Positions 38,409 to 48,897 of a stretch of DNA of 64,000 bases are shown here, piece after piece (position 1 is the stretch's first letter; each line of letters begins with the position of its first letter). Position numbers and translations under genes: made by a program. The notes beneath the pieces are model-generated. The model was not told the origin of the DNA and did not search any database. It saw nothing but the letters and a program-made list of their open reading frames with translations. Location of the stretch: assembly GCA_905181875.1 (NCBI GenBank), contig CAJIZH010000004.1:62001-126000 (forward strand), written 5' to 3'. Source of the DNA: Flavobacteriales bacterium UBA6770 (GTDB lineage: Bacteria > Bacteroidota > Bacteroidia > Flavobacteriales_G > Salibacteraceae).

Positions 38409-39701
38409 TTATCCTCCAAAATCATCGAAGGCAACATTCTCAGGAGGTACTCCCCATTCATCACACATCTTCAATACTGCTTGATTCATCATTGGAGGAC
38501 CACAGAAATAAAATTCTATATCTTCAGGAGCATCGTGTTTTGATAAATAGTTATCGATCACAGATTGGTGAACGAAACCAACAAACCCATCTCCCTCGTC
38601 TTCCATGCTATTTTTAACTTTCCAATTATCTTCTTCCAAAGGTTCAGAAAGCACTAAATGAAATTTAAAATTAGAAAAATCTTTCTCCAACGCATAAAAA
38701 TGATCTAAGTAGAATAACTCGCGTTTTGATCGACCACCATACCAATACGATACTTTACGACCAGTTTTTACTGTTCTAAACAATTCATACAAATGAGATC
38801 GCATTGGGGCCATACCAGCACCACCACCAACATATAACATCTCAGAATCATTATCTTTAATAAAGAAATCTCCATAAGGTCCTGATACAGTGACTTTATC
38901 GCCTACTTTTCTTGAGTAAATATATGAAGAAGCAACACCAGGATTAACGTCCATCCAGCCATTTTTCTCTCTATCCCAAGGTGGAGTAGCAATACGAACG
39001 TTTAACATAATTTTCCTACCCTCTGCTGGATAAGAAGCCATAGAATAAGCTCTTTCAACAACCTCATCATTTTTCATTGACAAAGGCCATAAATTGAATT
39101 TATCCCACTCAACTTTAAACTTATCAAGCTCACCAGGATGTTCTTCCGGGTGTGCTTCGATTTCGAAATCAGAAAAAGGAACAACCGTTTTAGGAATTTC
39201 AATCTGAATATAACCACCGGCTTTGTATTCCATATCCTCAGGCAACTCAACAATAAACTCTTTGATAAACGATGCGACGCTATAGTTCGAAACAACCGTT
39301 GCTTCCCATTTCTTGATGCCGAAAATTTCTTCAGGAATTGAGATTTCCATATTCTCTTTTACCTTTACCTGACATCCTAAACGAAAATCTTGAGCAATTT
39401 CTTTTCTTGAGAAGTTCGGTACTTCTGTAGGAAGGATGGATCCTCCACCACTATGAACTTGACATGTGCATTGTATACAAGTTCCACCTCCACCACAAGC
39501 AGAAGGTAAAAAGATTCCATTACTACTTAGGGTAGCGAGTAATGAACTTCCAGCTTCAACTTCAATTTCTTTTTCTCCGTTAATCTTAATCATTACCGGT
39601 CCTGATGTCGATAGTTTAGCTTTTGCGAACAAAAGCAGTGACACCAAAAGAAGAGTTACTATTAAGAAAACAACTATGGCTGCTGTAAGCGTGATTCCCA
39701 T
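38409..39701 (-). CDS. nqrF: Na+-translocating NADH:quinone reductase subunit F
   Basis: 2Fe-2S ferredoxin motif LPSACGGGGTCIQCTCQV; RAYSMASYPAEG; VGGGAGMAPMRSHLYEL. Confidence 0.97.
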   Translation of the reverse strand: MGITLTAAIVVFLIVTLLLVSLLLFAKAKLSTSGPVMIKINGEKEIEVEAGSSLLATLSSNGIFLPSACGGGGTCIQCTCQVHSGGGSILPTEVPNFSRKEIAQDFRLGCQVKVKENMEISIPEEIFGIKKWEATVVSNYSVASFIKEFIVELPEDMEYKAGGYIQIEIPKTVVPFSDFEIEAHPEEHPGELDKFKVEWDKFNLWPLSMKNDEVVERAYSMASYPAEGRKIMLNVRIATPPWDREKNGWMDVNPGVASSYIYSRKVGDKVTVSGPYGDFFIKDNDSEMLYVGGGAGMAPMRSHLYELFRTVKTGRKVSYWYGGRSKRELFYLDHFYALEKDFSNFKFHLVLSEPLEEDNWKVKNSMEDEGDGFVGFVHQSVIDNYLSKHDAPEDIEFYFCGPPMMNQAVLKMCDEWGVPPENVAFDDFGG

Positions 39702-39725
39702 TTGATAAATTTTATAGTTGTGTAA

Positions 39726-40343
39726 TTATAATTCGATTCCCATGAAACTCATAAAGGCAATTCCCATGAGTCCTGTAATAATAAACGTGATTCCCAAGCC
39801 TCTTAATGGAGCAGGCACATGCGAATATTTGATTTTTTCTCTAATTGCTGCTATTGCTACAATTGCTAAAAACCAACCAACTCCTGATCCTAATCCAAAA
39901 GAAGTTGCTTCTGCAATAGTAGCGTACTGACGCTCTTGCATAAATAAAGCGCCTCCCAAAATCGAACAGTTTACAGCGATAAGAGGCAAGAAAATACCTA
40001 ATGCGCCATATAATGCCGGGGCAAACTTTTCTACAATCATTTCTACTAATTGCACCATTGAAGCGATTACAGCAATGAACATAATGAATGATAAGAAACT
40101 CAAATCTACAGATGCAAAGTCATTTCCTAGCCAAGCAAGAGCGCCCTCTTTCAACACATAGTTCTCCAACAAGTAGTTTATAGGAACAGTTATACCTAAA
40201 ACAAAAATTACAGCTGCACCAAGTCCAACTCCAGTTTTAACAGTTTTAGATACTGCTAAGTATGAACACATACCTAAGAAATAGGCGAAAATCATATTGT
40301 CTATGAAAATGCCTTTTACAAATATGTTTACTAATTCAGTCAT
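39726..40343 (-). CDS. nqrE: NQR subunit E
   Basis: [43 protein letters not shown]. Confidence 0.96.
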   Translation of the reverse strand: MTELVNIFVKGIFIDNMIFAYFLGMCSYLAVSKTVKTGVGLGAAVIFVLGITVPINYLLENYVLKEGALAWLGNDFASVDLSFLSFIMFIAVIASMVQLVEMIVEKFAPALYGALGIFLPLIAVNCSILGGALFMQERQYATIAEATSFGLGSGVGWFLAIVAIAAIREKIKYSHVPAPLRGLGITFIITGLMGIAFMSFMGIEL

Positions 40344-40364
40344 GATTTATTTTCTAAGTTGAAA

Positions 40365-41027
40365 TTAGTGTGATTCGATTAATGCAGTATTTTTAGAACG
40401 CTGAATCCAAATAATAATTCCTACAATGATTAATGCCATTGGGGGCAGAATAACAAAGTTATTATTCATGTATCCAAAAGCATACACTGCATCTGGAATT
40501 ATCTGAATACCAAAGATTTTTCCTGCTCCGAGTATTTCACGAACTACAGCAACAACTACAAGCACCCACCCATAACCGATTGCATTTCCAAAACCATCTA
40601 ATAATGACGGCCAAGGTTTATTTGCCAATGCAAATGCCTCTAGACGTCCCATAATAATGCAGTTTGTAATAATAAGTCCAACGAAAACTGAGAGCTGCTT
40701 ACTAACATCATATACAAATGCCTTCAAAACTTGATCAACCAAAATTACTAAGGCAGCTACAATAACCAACTGCACAATAATTCTGATTCGATCGGGAATT
40801 CCGTTTCTTAATAATGAGACAATGACGTTACCAGCCATCATTACGAACATTACCGAAATAGTCATGACTACAGCATTTTTAACCTGAGTGGTAATCGCCA
40901 GAGCAGAGCATATACCCAATACTTGAATCGTAATTGGGTTTTGATCGTTTAGAGGATCTATTAAAAGTTGTCTATTTTTCTTTGAAAATAAAGGCTCTTT
41001 TTCTTCAACTGTTACTGTTTCAGCCAT
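40365..41027 (-). CDS. nqrD: NQR subunit D
   Basis: NPITIQVLGICSALAITTQVKNAVVM; VGLIITNCIIMGRLEAFAL. Confidence 0.96.
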   Translation of the reverse strand: MAETVTVEEKEPLFSKKNRQLLIDPLNDQNPITIQVLGICSALAITTQVKNAVVMTISVMFVMMAGNVIVSLLRNGIPDRIRIIVQLVIVAALVILVDQVLKAFVYDVSKQLSVFVGLIITNCIIMGRLEAFALANKPWPSLLDGFGNAIGYGWVLVVVAVVREILGAGKIFGIQIIPDAVYAFGYMNNNFVILPPMALIIVGIIIWIQRSKNTALIESH

Positions 41028-41029
41028 AA

Positions 41030-41749
41030 TTAAGAATTTGATTTTTGAAAATAAGGTTGATAAACCCCAAATGTTCTAATGATCATTTCTTCAACACCTT
41101 TAGAAGTAATGGTTCCGCCAGTAATACCATCTACACCGTAATCAGTAGCGTCACCTCCTCCACTTTTAAAGACCTCAAGAGCAACGACACCATCTTTATA
41201 AATGTAATCTCCTGAAAATTGACCTTCAAAAGAAGTCTGATTAATCTCAGCTCCAAGACCAGGTGTTTCTGTTTTGTGATCGAAATTAGCACCAAAAATG
41301 GTATTCAAATCTGATTCTAAAGAAACGAAGCCCCATATCGGACCCCAAAGACCGGTTCCAACCATAGGAACCACATAAATCTTCTTACCTTCTTTTTCAC
41401 AAACAAACATTGGATATAACATTTCCTCAGAAGTTTTAGCTTTTGCCCTTAATTCCTTGAATTGTTTTTTAACATTGACATCAAAAGCTAATTCACCTTC
41501 TACGATCTCTCCAAAATGATTTATTACAACTTGCTCAACGACATATTTATCAAACAATTCAGATGCTTGATCCCTGTCTGTAACAATGTTTATTGAAGAA
41601 AGAATATTTTGCATTTTCTCTAGTTTCACATTCTTATCCTGGAATGGTTTTAGCTCCATTGCTGCCAACGCCAATAAAGAACCAACAACTACAACCATGA
41701 CTATGGCGAAACCAAATGTATATCCGCTACTATTTTTATTTATTCCCAT
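41030..41749 (-). CDS. nqrC: NQR subunit C
   Basis: FMN attachment-like motif DGITGGTITSKGVEEM; GLWGPIWGFVSLE; TPGLGAEI. Confidence 0.95.
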   Translation of the reverse strand: MGINKNSSGYTFGFAIVMVVVVGSLLALAAMELKPFQDKNVKLEKMQNILSSINIVTDRDQASELFDKYVVEQVVINHFGEIVEGELAFDVNVKKQFKELRAKAKTSEEMLYPMFVCEKEGKKIYVVPMVGTGLWGPIWGFVSLESDLNTIFGANFDHKTETPGLGAEINQTSFEGQFSGDYIYKDGVVALEVFKSGGGDATDYGVDGITGGTITSKGVEEMIIRTFGVYQPYFQKSNS

Positions 41750-41759
41750 ATCTAAACCT

Positions 41760-42914
41760 TTATGCTATTACTTGCGCTCGCTTAAGACGTTTACTAATAT
41801 TTCCTTGAACTACGTAATGATCAATCAATGGCGCCATTACATTCATAAATAAAATCGCCATCATAATACCCTCTGGATAAGCTGGATTGAATACTCGAAT
41901 CATTATTCCAAGCAAACCGCAAAAGAATCCATATATCCACTTACCCATATTTGTTTGTGCGGCACTGACTGGGTCAGTTGCCATAAAAACCATTCCGAAG
42001 AAAAACCCACCTAATACAAGCTGATGGTGTGCTGGTATTTCCATATAACTATTTGCTCCCCAAATATTAAATAAGTAACCCATTACATAACCACCGATTA
42101 TCATAGAAAGCATTATTCTCCAACTTCCAATTCCAGAGGCAATAAGAATGACCGCTCCAATTAAACAGGCCAGAACGGAGGTCTCACCAACTGAACCTGG
42201 TATAATTCCGATCATGGCATCCATAAAAGGTGGAATTCCAGCAACCCCTTGTTCAACAGCATTTCCTAATGCAGTTGCGCCGGTATATCCGTCGACAGTC
42301 TGCATACCATCAGTAGCAATCCAAACTGAGTTACCTGACATTTTAGTGGGGTAAGCAAAGAACAAAAATGCTCTCGCTGTAAGCGCGGGATTAAGAATAT
42401 TCATTCCAGTACCGCCAAACACTTCTTTCCCAAAAACAACTGCAAAAGCTGTTGCTACCGCAACCATCCAAAGAGGAACTTCAACAGGCATAATTAAAGG
42501 AATCAACATTCCAGAAACCAGGAACCCTTCTTGAATGGAATGCCCGTTTTTAATACAGAATAGAAATTCAACTCCGAGACCAACACCATAAGAAACAATG
42601 ACCAACGGCATAACTCTAATTGCACCATAAATCACCATATCGATAAATTCAGCTGACTCTCCTATTGCAAGAAAATGCTGATAACCCACATTATACATTC
42701 CGAAAAGCAGACAAGGAACAAGAGCTAGGATTACCGTAACCATCGTTCTTTTTAAATCTATTCCATCTCTAATATGTGCACCATTTTCCGTCGCATGACC
42801 TGGAACAAATAAAAATGTTTCAAATCCATCAAATACAGGCCAATACTTCTGGAGTTTTCCACCCTTTTCAAAGTTTGGCTTTACGCTGTCAACTATATTC
42901 TTTAAAAACTTCAT
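41760..42914 (-). CDS. nqrB: NQR subunit B
   Basis: HIRDGIDLKRTMVTVILALVPC, DGYTGATALGNAV (FMN-Thr motif region), NPALTARAFLFFAYP. Confidence 0.96.
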   Translation of the reverse strand: MKFLKNIVDSVKPNFEKGGKLQKYWPVFDGFETFLFVPGHATENGAHIRDGIDLKRTMVTVILALVPCLLFGMYNVGYQHFLAIGESAEFIDMVIYGAIRVMPLVIVSYGVGLGVEFLFCIKNGHSIQEGFLVSGMLIPLIMPVEVPLWMVAVATAFAVVFGKEVFGGTGMNILNPALTARAFLFFAYPTKMSGNSVWIATDGMQTVDGYTGATALGNAVEQGVAGIPPFMDAMIGIIPGSVGETSVLACLIGAVILIASGIGSWRIMLSMIIGGYVMGYLFNIWGANSYMEIPAHHQLVLGGFFFGMVFMATDPVSAAQTNMGKWIYGFFCGLLGIMIRVFNPAYPEGIMMAILFMNVMAPLIDHYVVQGNISKRLKRAQVIA

Positions 42915-42928
42915 AATCTATACTCCAA

Positions 42929-44266
42929 TTAGCTCAACTCTTTTTTAATTAAATCAAGTCCATTTCTTACAATCTCTTGAGAATTTATTTTTGAAGTACA
43001 TCCAAATTCGCAAAGAGCGAAATCCTCAGGTGCGACTTCATAAATTCCTAGATTTTCCATTTGTTCAATGTCGTTAATTATTATAGACTTCAACAATTGA
43101 ACAGGGTAAATGTTGAATGGAAAGACCTTCTCATATTGACCTGTCATTACAAAAGCTCGTTCTTCACCATGAACTCCTGTACCTAGGTTATACTTTTTAT
43201 TTGGCATTGCCCACGAAAAGAATGTGTTAGACAAAGAAAACTTGTCAAGTCCTGGAGCAACCCAACCAAAAAACTCTGATTCATGATCTTCACGAATAGC
43301 CGTTACTTGATGGTGGTAATATCCCAAATAACCTGCTGCTTCAACTTTATTTCCAGTTAAAACATTACCAGAAATAAATCGAGCGTCAGCATTTATGTTG
43401 CCTTTAGAGATTGAATCAACTGAACTCCCCAAAACTATCGTATAATAGCTTGGCGATTTAACTTCAGCACCAGTGACCGCTACTACTCTAGTATTCTGAA
43501 CCTTTCCCGTATTCAAAAAAGCTCCTATAGCTGCTAAGTCTTGAGGGTTGACAGTCCAAACAACTTCACCCTTATTTATGGGCTCAATGTGGTGAATCTG
43601 GACACCGACGTTACCAGCTGGATGTGGTCCGTTGATTGAATGAATTATACAATTATTCAAACCAGCAAAAACGCCTTTATCACTTCGAGTGACAACATTT
43701 ACAGAGCCAGTCGTCATTTTTGCTAATGCGTCAATTCCGGCCTGTAAATCCACCGATTTATCTTTTAAAATGAAGTTGTAATCAGGCGCTAGCGGAGAAG
43801 AATCAAAAGCAGAAATAAATATCGATTTAGCATCTTCACTTGCATCTGCCATAACATCAAACGGCCGCTTTTTTATTAGTGGCCATTGACCTGCTTTCTG
43901 GAGAATATCAATAATTACTGCTTTATCAGCAGACTTAATATTAGAGACGTTAAATTCCTCAAATTTTGTTTCATTATCAGCTAAAATTCGAACTTCCAAT
44001 ATTCTACGCTTTGCACCACGAACAACTTCAGCCACTTCACCAGAAACCGGAGAAACAAACTTCACATTATTATTGGCTTTATCATGAAATAATGGAGTAC
44101 CTGCCTTAACCTCATCGCCTTCTTTAACTTCTAATTTTGGAATTACTCCATGAAAATCAGTAGGATTTAATGCTACAGTAGCTGACTTTATGATACCTAG
44201 CTTTTGTTCAGCTATACCTACCAAATTAATATCAACACCTTTACTAATCTTGACGTTTTTTGACAT
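42929..44266 (-). CDS. nqrA: NQR subunit A
   Basis: PTDFHGVIPKLEVKEGDEVKAGTPLFHDK; GPHPAGNVGVQIHHI; CEFGCTSKINSQEIVRNGLDLIKKE. Confidence 0.96.
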   Translation of the reverse strand: MSKNVKISKGVDINLVGIAEQKLGIIKSATVALNPTDFHGVIPKLEVKEGDEVKAGTPLFHDKANNNVKFVSPVSGEVAEVVRGAKRRILEVRILADNETKFEEFNVSNIKSADKAVIIDILQKAGQWPLIKKRPFDVMADASEDAKSIFISAFDSSPLAPDYNFILKDKSVDLQAGIDALAKMTTGSVNVVTRSDKGVFAGLNNCIIHSINGPHPAGNVGVQIHHIEPINKGEVVWTVNPQDLAAIGAFLNTGKVQNTRVVAVTGAEVKSPSYYTIVLGSSVDSISKGNINADARFISGNVLTGNKVEAAGYLGYYHHQVTAIREDHESEFFGWVAPGLDKFSLSNTFFSWAMPNKKYNLGTGVHGEERAFVMTGQYEKVFPFNIYPVQLLKSIIINDIEQMENLGIYEVAPEDFALCEFGCTSKINSQEIVRNGLDLIKKELS

Positions 44267-44484
44267 CTATGACTTGTTTAATATAGATCGAAATTTCGCG
44301 GCAAATTTAACGTATAAATCCGTTGTTCAATTTGATTATCAATGAAGGATAAATCTATCCAAAAGAAAACAGTACTTAGGCTTTCCTTTCCCACCTGTAA
44401 AACACCTAAATTCAATAGATTACGTATTCGTCTATACCTCATATTAGATGTAGTTTAGAATAATTCTAAATAATAACGTGACGT

Positions 44485-44521
44485 AAAAAAAAAGCCCTCT
44501 TCAAATAAATGAAGAAGGCTT
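44485..44521 (-). terminator. Rho-independent terminator of sucC
   Basis: AAGCCCTCTTC-AAATAAAT-GAAGAAGGCTT with minus-strand T-run. Confidence 0.87.
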
Positions 44522-44543
44522 ATTAATTTTAATGTCAATTAGC

Positions 44544-45734
44544 CTAAGACAATACTGCTTTTACTTTATCAGCTGCTTCTTGAAGTACAATCGCTGATTC
44601 TACTTTTAAACCAGAATCATCAATAATCTTCTTTGCTTCTACAGCATTTGTTCCTTGCAGTCTTACAATAATTGGGATCTCTATATTGCCCATGTTTTTG
44701 TAGGCATCTACAACGCCTTGAGCAACTCTGTCGCAACGAACGATTCCGCCGAATATATTCACCAAAATAGCTTTAACATTTGTATCTTTTAAAATCATTT
44801 TGAATGCCTTTTCTACTCTTTCAGCATCTGCAGTACCACCTACGTCAAGAAAGTTAGCTGGATTTCCGCCAGATAATTTAATAATATCCATAGTAGCCAT
44901 AGCCAATCCAGCTCCATTTACCATACAACCAACATTACCATCAAGCTTAACGAAACTTAAACCAGCTTCCATTGCTTCAACTTCTGTTGGGTCTTCTTCA
45001 TTCAAATCACGCATTGCTGCATAATCTGGATGACGATAAAGTGCGTTATCTTCAATATCCACTTTTGCATCAACTGCAATAATTTTATTGTCGGAAGTCT
45101 TTAATACTGGATTAATCTCAAACATTGCTGAATCAGATCCAACATAAGCAGCATACAATTTCGAAATGAATTTCACCATATCTTTAAATGCCTTACCGCT
45201 AAGGCCAAGGTTAAAAGCAATTCTTCTTGTTTGAAATCCTTGAAGACCAACTCTTGGATCGACCTCTTCTTTAAAGATTCTTTCTGGAGTGCTTTCAGCT
45301 ACAGTTTCAATATCTACACCACCGTCCGGAGAATACATAATAGTATTTCTTCCTGACTCTCTATTCAAAAGAACAGACATATAGAATTCTGCTGTTTCAG
45401 TTTCACCTGGGTAATAAACGTCTTCTGCAATCAAAATCTGATTGACAAATTTACCTTCAGGACCAGTTTGATGAGTAACAAGCGTCATTCCTAGTATAGC
45501 CTCGGAAATCGACCGAACTTCATCTAAAGTTTTAGCCAACTTAACACCGCCGCCTTTTCCTCGACCACCTGCATGAATCTGAGCTTTTATAACCCACCAG
45601 CCAGTGCCTGTTTCTTCAGTTATTTTTTTAGCTGCTTCAACAGCTTCATCAGCTGTTTTAGCAACAATTCCTCTTTGAATCGCTACTCCGTAGCTGTTCA
45701 AAATTGACTTTCCTTGAAATTCGTGAATGTTCAT
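44544..45734 (-). CDS. sucC: Succinyl-CoA synthetase subunit beta
   Basis: MNIHEFQGKSILNSYGV, KAQIHAGGRGKGGGVKLAK, NVGCMVNGAGLAMATMDIIKLSGGNPANFLDVGG. Confidence 0.97.
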   Translation of the reverse strand: MNIHEFQGKSILNSYGVAIQRGIVAKTADEAVEAAKKITEETGTGWWVIKAQIHAGGRGKGGGVKLAKTLDEVRSISEAILGMTLVTHQTGPEGKFVNQILIAEDVYYPGETETAEFYMSVLLNRESGRNTIMYSPDGGVDIETVAESTPERIFKEEVDPRVGLQGFQTRRIAFNLGLSGKAFKDMVKFISKLYAAYVGSDSAMFEINPVLKTSDNKIIAVDAKVDIEDNALYRHPDYAAMRDLNEEDPTEVEAMEAGLSFVKLDGNVGCMVNGAGLAMATMDIIKLSGGNPANFLDVGGTADAERVEKAFKMILKDTNVKAILVNIFGGIVRCDRVAQGVVDAYKNMGNIEIPIIVRLQGTNAVEAKKIIDDSGLKVESAIVLQEAADKVKAVLS

Positions 45735-45890
45735 TCTTTGTCTTTGAAATTTGGTGCGTCAAATGTAAAGTAATGAACTCACTCAATGATTAGGTGAAAT
45801 GAGTTTTATAACAGTCTTTTTTGAATTCACCAAATCGATCAATGTTCCTTTTTAAAATTCTATATTTACTGGACTGAAAAATAGATTGTT

Positions 45891-47171
45891 ATGGAATTTT
45901 CTCGGGGAATTTTGAGTGTTGTTTGTTTGGTTTGGTCTGTCCTATTTGTTGGTGCTACAGAGAAAACAGATAAGTTTCGTATTATTGGACCAACAGATGC
46001 CGTTTGTGTTGGTCAAAAAATCAATTTAGAAGCTTCGGGACCAATTCAAGATTACGAATACTTCTGGTATCCACGAAACAAAGTAGTATCCCCTTTTCTA
46101 AAATCGACCGATTTTATTCCAGAAGAAACCACTCAATTATTTGTCGTTCGAATGTCAAACACCAACAAAAATAGTTCCGACACTGCACACATTACCATAA
46201 GAGTTAATGAAAGCAAGGTTAAAATTTACGGACCAAACTTCGTTTGCTTAGGCTCTTCAGCTAGTCTTGAAATTGCACCAACTTACATTAATCCTATTTG
46301 GTCAACTCAAGAAAAGAAACACCAAATTGAAATTACAAAACCAGGCATTTATACAGTTAAGGCCCATGATGGTTGTGTTTTAGTTAAAGCAAGCCATTAT
46401 GTGGATAGTAAAACAAATCCATTGAGTAGAATTATGACAAATCGTAATACAGACTTGTGTGTTGGTGATCAAATTGAATTACGCTCATTTAGCGCGGTAA
46501 ACCCTTCATGGTCAAATGGATCTGATTCTAGAAGTGTCATCGTTAATGAAAAAGGTAGATTTATATTAAGAAATACAAATGAATGTGGGATTGATAAAGC
46601 CGAAATCTCAGTGGAAGTTCATCCTATTCAAGCTGATTTCATACCTTCTGCCACTGAGTTAATAGTAAGTGAAAATCTCAGACTATTTAATCATAGTAAA
46701 TATGCTTCAAGATACGAATGGTACCAAAGTGGATATTTGTTTTCTAAAGATGAAAATACTGAAATTAGATTTCAAGCTCAAGGAACCTACTCTATCGAAT
46801 TACATTCCTTTAATGAATTTGGTTGTAGAGATGTAATGAAATATCCAAGTATAGTTGTCATTAACAAAGACGAGTCATTATCCTCAAAAAAACAAGATGT
46901 TATATTTCCAAATTCTTTCACACCAAATGGTGATGGCAGGAATGACGTATTTCAAATTTATACTGGTGACATTAATAATTTAAATGTTTCCATTTATAAC
47001 CGGTGGGGACAAATAATATTTGAACAAGAGAATACTTCAGACGTGATTTGGAACGGAACAGATATGGCTGGAAACCAATTGGAAGAAGGACAGTATGTCA
47101 TTCGTTACCAATACGAAAATAAATTCGGGCAGCCCATATCCGAAACTGTTTCAATCAATTTATTGCGCTAA
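45891..47171 (+). CDS. Secreted protein with gliding motility-associated C-terminal domain (T9SS type B)
   Basis: C-terminal FPNSFTPNGDGRNDVFQIYTGDINNLNVSIYNRWGQIIFEQENTSDVIWNGTDMAGNQLEEGQYVIRYQY. Confidence 0.85.
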   Translation: MEFSRGILSVVCLVWSVLFVGATEKTDKFRIIGPTDAVCVGQKINLEASGPIQDYEYFWYPRNKVVSPFLKSTDFIPEETTQLFVVRMSNTNKNSSDTAHITIRVNESKVKIYGPNFVCLGSSASLEIAPTYINPIWSTQEKKHQIEITKPGIYTVKAHDGCVLVKASHYVDSKTNPLSRIMTNRNTDLCVGDQIELRSFSAVNPSWSNGSDSRSVIVNEKGRFILRNTNECGIDKAEISVEVHPIQADFIPSATELIVSENLRLFNHSKYASRYEWYQSGYLFSKDENTEIRFQAQGTYSIELHSFNEFGCRDVMKYPSIVVINKDESLSSKKQDVIFPNSFTPNGDGRNDVFQIYTGDINNLNVSIYNRWGQIIFEQENTSDVIWNGTDMAGNQLEEGQYVIRYQYENKFGQPISETVSINLLR

Positions 47172-47178
47172 CTTATTG

Positions 47179-47967
47179 CTATACCCTTAGCATGAAGTGC
47201 TCTTTTTCAATATCTTTTCTAAAAAAAAGTAAACCTTTATAAAAAAGGTCAATACTAATTGAAACCTCATTAAAATTTGAAATCTCTCTCCATGCTTTTT
47301 GCATTTCAAAGCTCCAATGTATATCGTCAACTACAACTACTGTTGAAGGGTTAAAATTTGGCTGTAATATTCTGTAGTAATCCATTGTTGCTTCATAGGT
47401 ATGGTTTGCATCCATATAAAGAAGATCGATTGGCTCATTTAAAGATGTTATAAACTTTGGCAATGTTTCATCGATGGGGCCTTCAATCGAGTGAATATTA
47501 TTCAATTTGAGCTTTTGCCAACCTTTCTCTGCAATTGCAATTAATTCAGGACTTCCCTCAAAAGTATGCACAAGAGAATTATTACTTGCAGCAGCTAAGT
47601 AAGCAGTTGAAACTCCTAAACTGGTACCCAATTCAACAATAGTTTTTGCTTCAAAATAATTAACCAACCCAAACAACCACTCTGATTGATGTTTTGTAGA
47701 TAAAGCAGTATTAGCTATATCACTAACTGATCTACTTTTTGTTCTTCTCGAGCCTGCACCTAAATCTATCAGATTTACCTCAGACACATCTTCAATCAAC
47801 TCATCTCTCCATTTCTCAATTTTTTTAAAAGCATAAAACGGTGGTTGTTTCCGGAGAACTTGCTCAACTAGAGAGTATACAAAAGGTGAATGCACCCGAT
47901 ATCGAGTCTTCGAATTTTTTAAATAGTCTAGGTATCTAAAAAACATCTGAATCGAATTATAAGGCAT
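47179..47967 (-). CDS. Class I SAM-dependent methyltransferase (O-methyltransferase-like)
   Basis: TIVELGTSLGVSTAYLAAASNNSLVHTFEGSPE; DLLYMDANHTYEATMDYY; VVVVDDIHWS. Confidence 0.8.
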   Translation of the reverse strand: MPYNSIQMFFRYLDYLKNSKTRYRVHSPFVYSLVEQVLRKQPPFYAFKKIEKWRDELIEDVSEVNLIDLGAGSRRTKSRSVSDIANTALSTKHQSEWLFGLVNYFEAKTIVELGTSLGVSTAYLAAASNNSLVHTFEGSPELIAIAEKGWQKLKLNNIHSIEGPIDETLPKFITSLNEPIDLLYMDANHTYEATMDYYRILQPNFNPSTVVVVDDIHWSFEMQKAWREISNFNEVSISIDLFYKGLLFFRKDIEKEHFMLRV

Positions 47968-47987
47968 TAGTCACGTGTGTTGTTGTC

Positions 47988-48030
47988 AAAAAAGAAAGCC
48001 CTTTTTCGGAAAATCGAAATAGGGCTTTCT
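47988..48030 (-). terminator. Rho-independent terminator of fabI
   Basis: AGAAAGCCCT...AGGGCTTTCT stem, T-run on minus strand. Confidence 0.85.
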
Positions 48031-48052
48031 ATTAAAATAATATTGATAATAA

Positions 48053-48859
48053 TTAATCTTTCCCTAACATTTTGGCGGTGATTCCTGTACTAGAAAATCC
48101 TCCATCATGCATTAAATTTTGCATTGTTACCATTCTAGTTAAATCTGAAAACATTGAAATACAATAGTTAGCGCAATCTTCTGCTGTGGCATTTCCAAGC
48201 GGAGACATTTTATCAGCAAAATCAATGAAATCATCAAATCCTTTTACACCTGAACCTGCTGTTGTTCTTGTAGGAGACTGACTGATAGTATTTACTCTTA
48301 CATGTTTAGCTGTACCATAATGATATCCAAAACTTCTTGCAATTGACTCTAACATTGATTTAGCCTCAGCCATATCGCTATAATCAGGAAATGTCCGTTG
48401 AGCTGCAATGTAAGTTAAAGCCAAAATAGAACTCCATTCGTTCATTGCATCCAACTTCATTGTAGTTTGCATCACTTTGTGAAAGGACAACGCAGAAACG
48501 TCTATTGTTTTCTGAAAAAAATCGTAGTTCAAACCTGTATAAGGCTTGCTTTTACGGACGTTTGGTGACATTCCAATAGAGTGCAATACGAAATCAAGTT
48601 TACCCCCTAGTTTATCCATAGAACCATTTACTAGGTTTTCAAGATCTTCTATACTAGTTGCATCTGCTGGAATTATTTCAGCATTACATTTAGCAGCTAA
48701 ATCATTGATTTTCCCCATCCGCATGGCAATCGGAGCATTAGTTAATGTAAAAATAGCTCCTTCTGCTGCTGCTCTTTCTGCCACCTTCCAAGCAATTGAA
48801 TGTTCATCCAACGCACCAAAAATTATTCCTCTTTTACCCTTTAAAATATCATTTGCCAT
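48053..48859 (-). CDS. fabI: Enoyl-[acyl-carrier-protein] reductase (NADH)
   Basis: LKGKRGIIFGALDEHSIAWKVAERA; LALTYIAAQRTFPDYSDMAEAKSMLES; MHDGGFSSTGI. Confidence 0.93.
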   Translation of the reverse strand: MANDILKGKRGIIFGALDEHSIAWKVAERAAAEGAIFTLTNAPIAMRMGKINDLAAKCNAEIIPADATSIEDLENLVNGSMDKLGGKLDFVLHSIGMSPNVRKSKPYTGLNYDFFQKTIDVSALSFHKVMQTTMKLDAMNEWSSILALTYIAAQRTFPDYSDMAEAKSMLESIARSFGYHYGTAKHVRVNTISQSPTRTTAGSGVKGFDDFIDFADKMSPLGNATAEDCANYCISMFSDLTRMVTMQNLMHDGGFSSTGITAKMLGKD

Positions 48860-48897
48860 AATTATCTTTTTTATTGCGCTCCAAATTTAGAAATCCA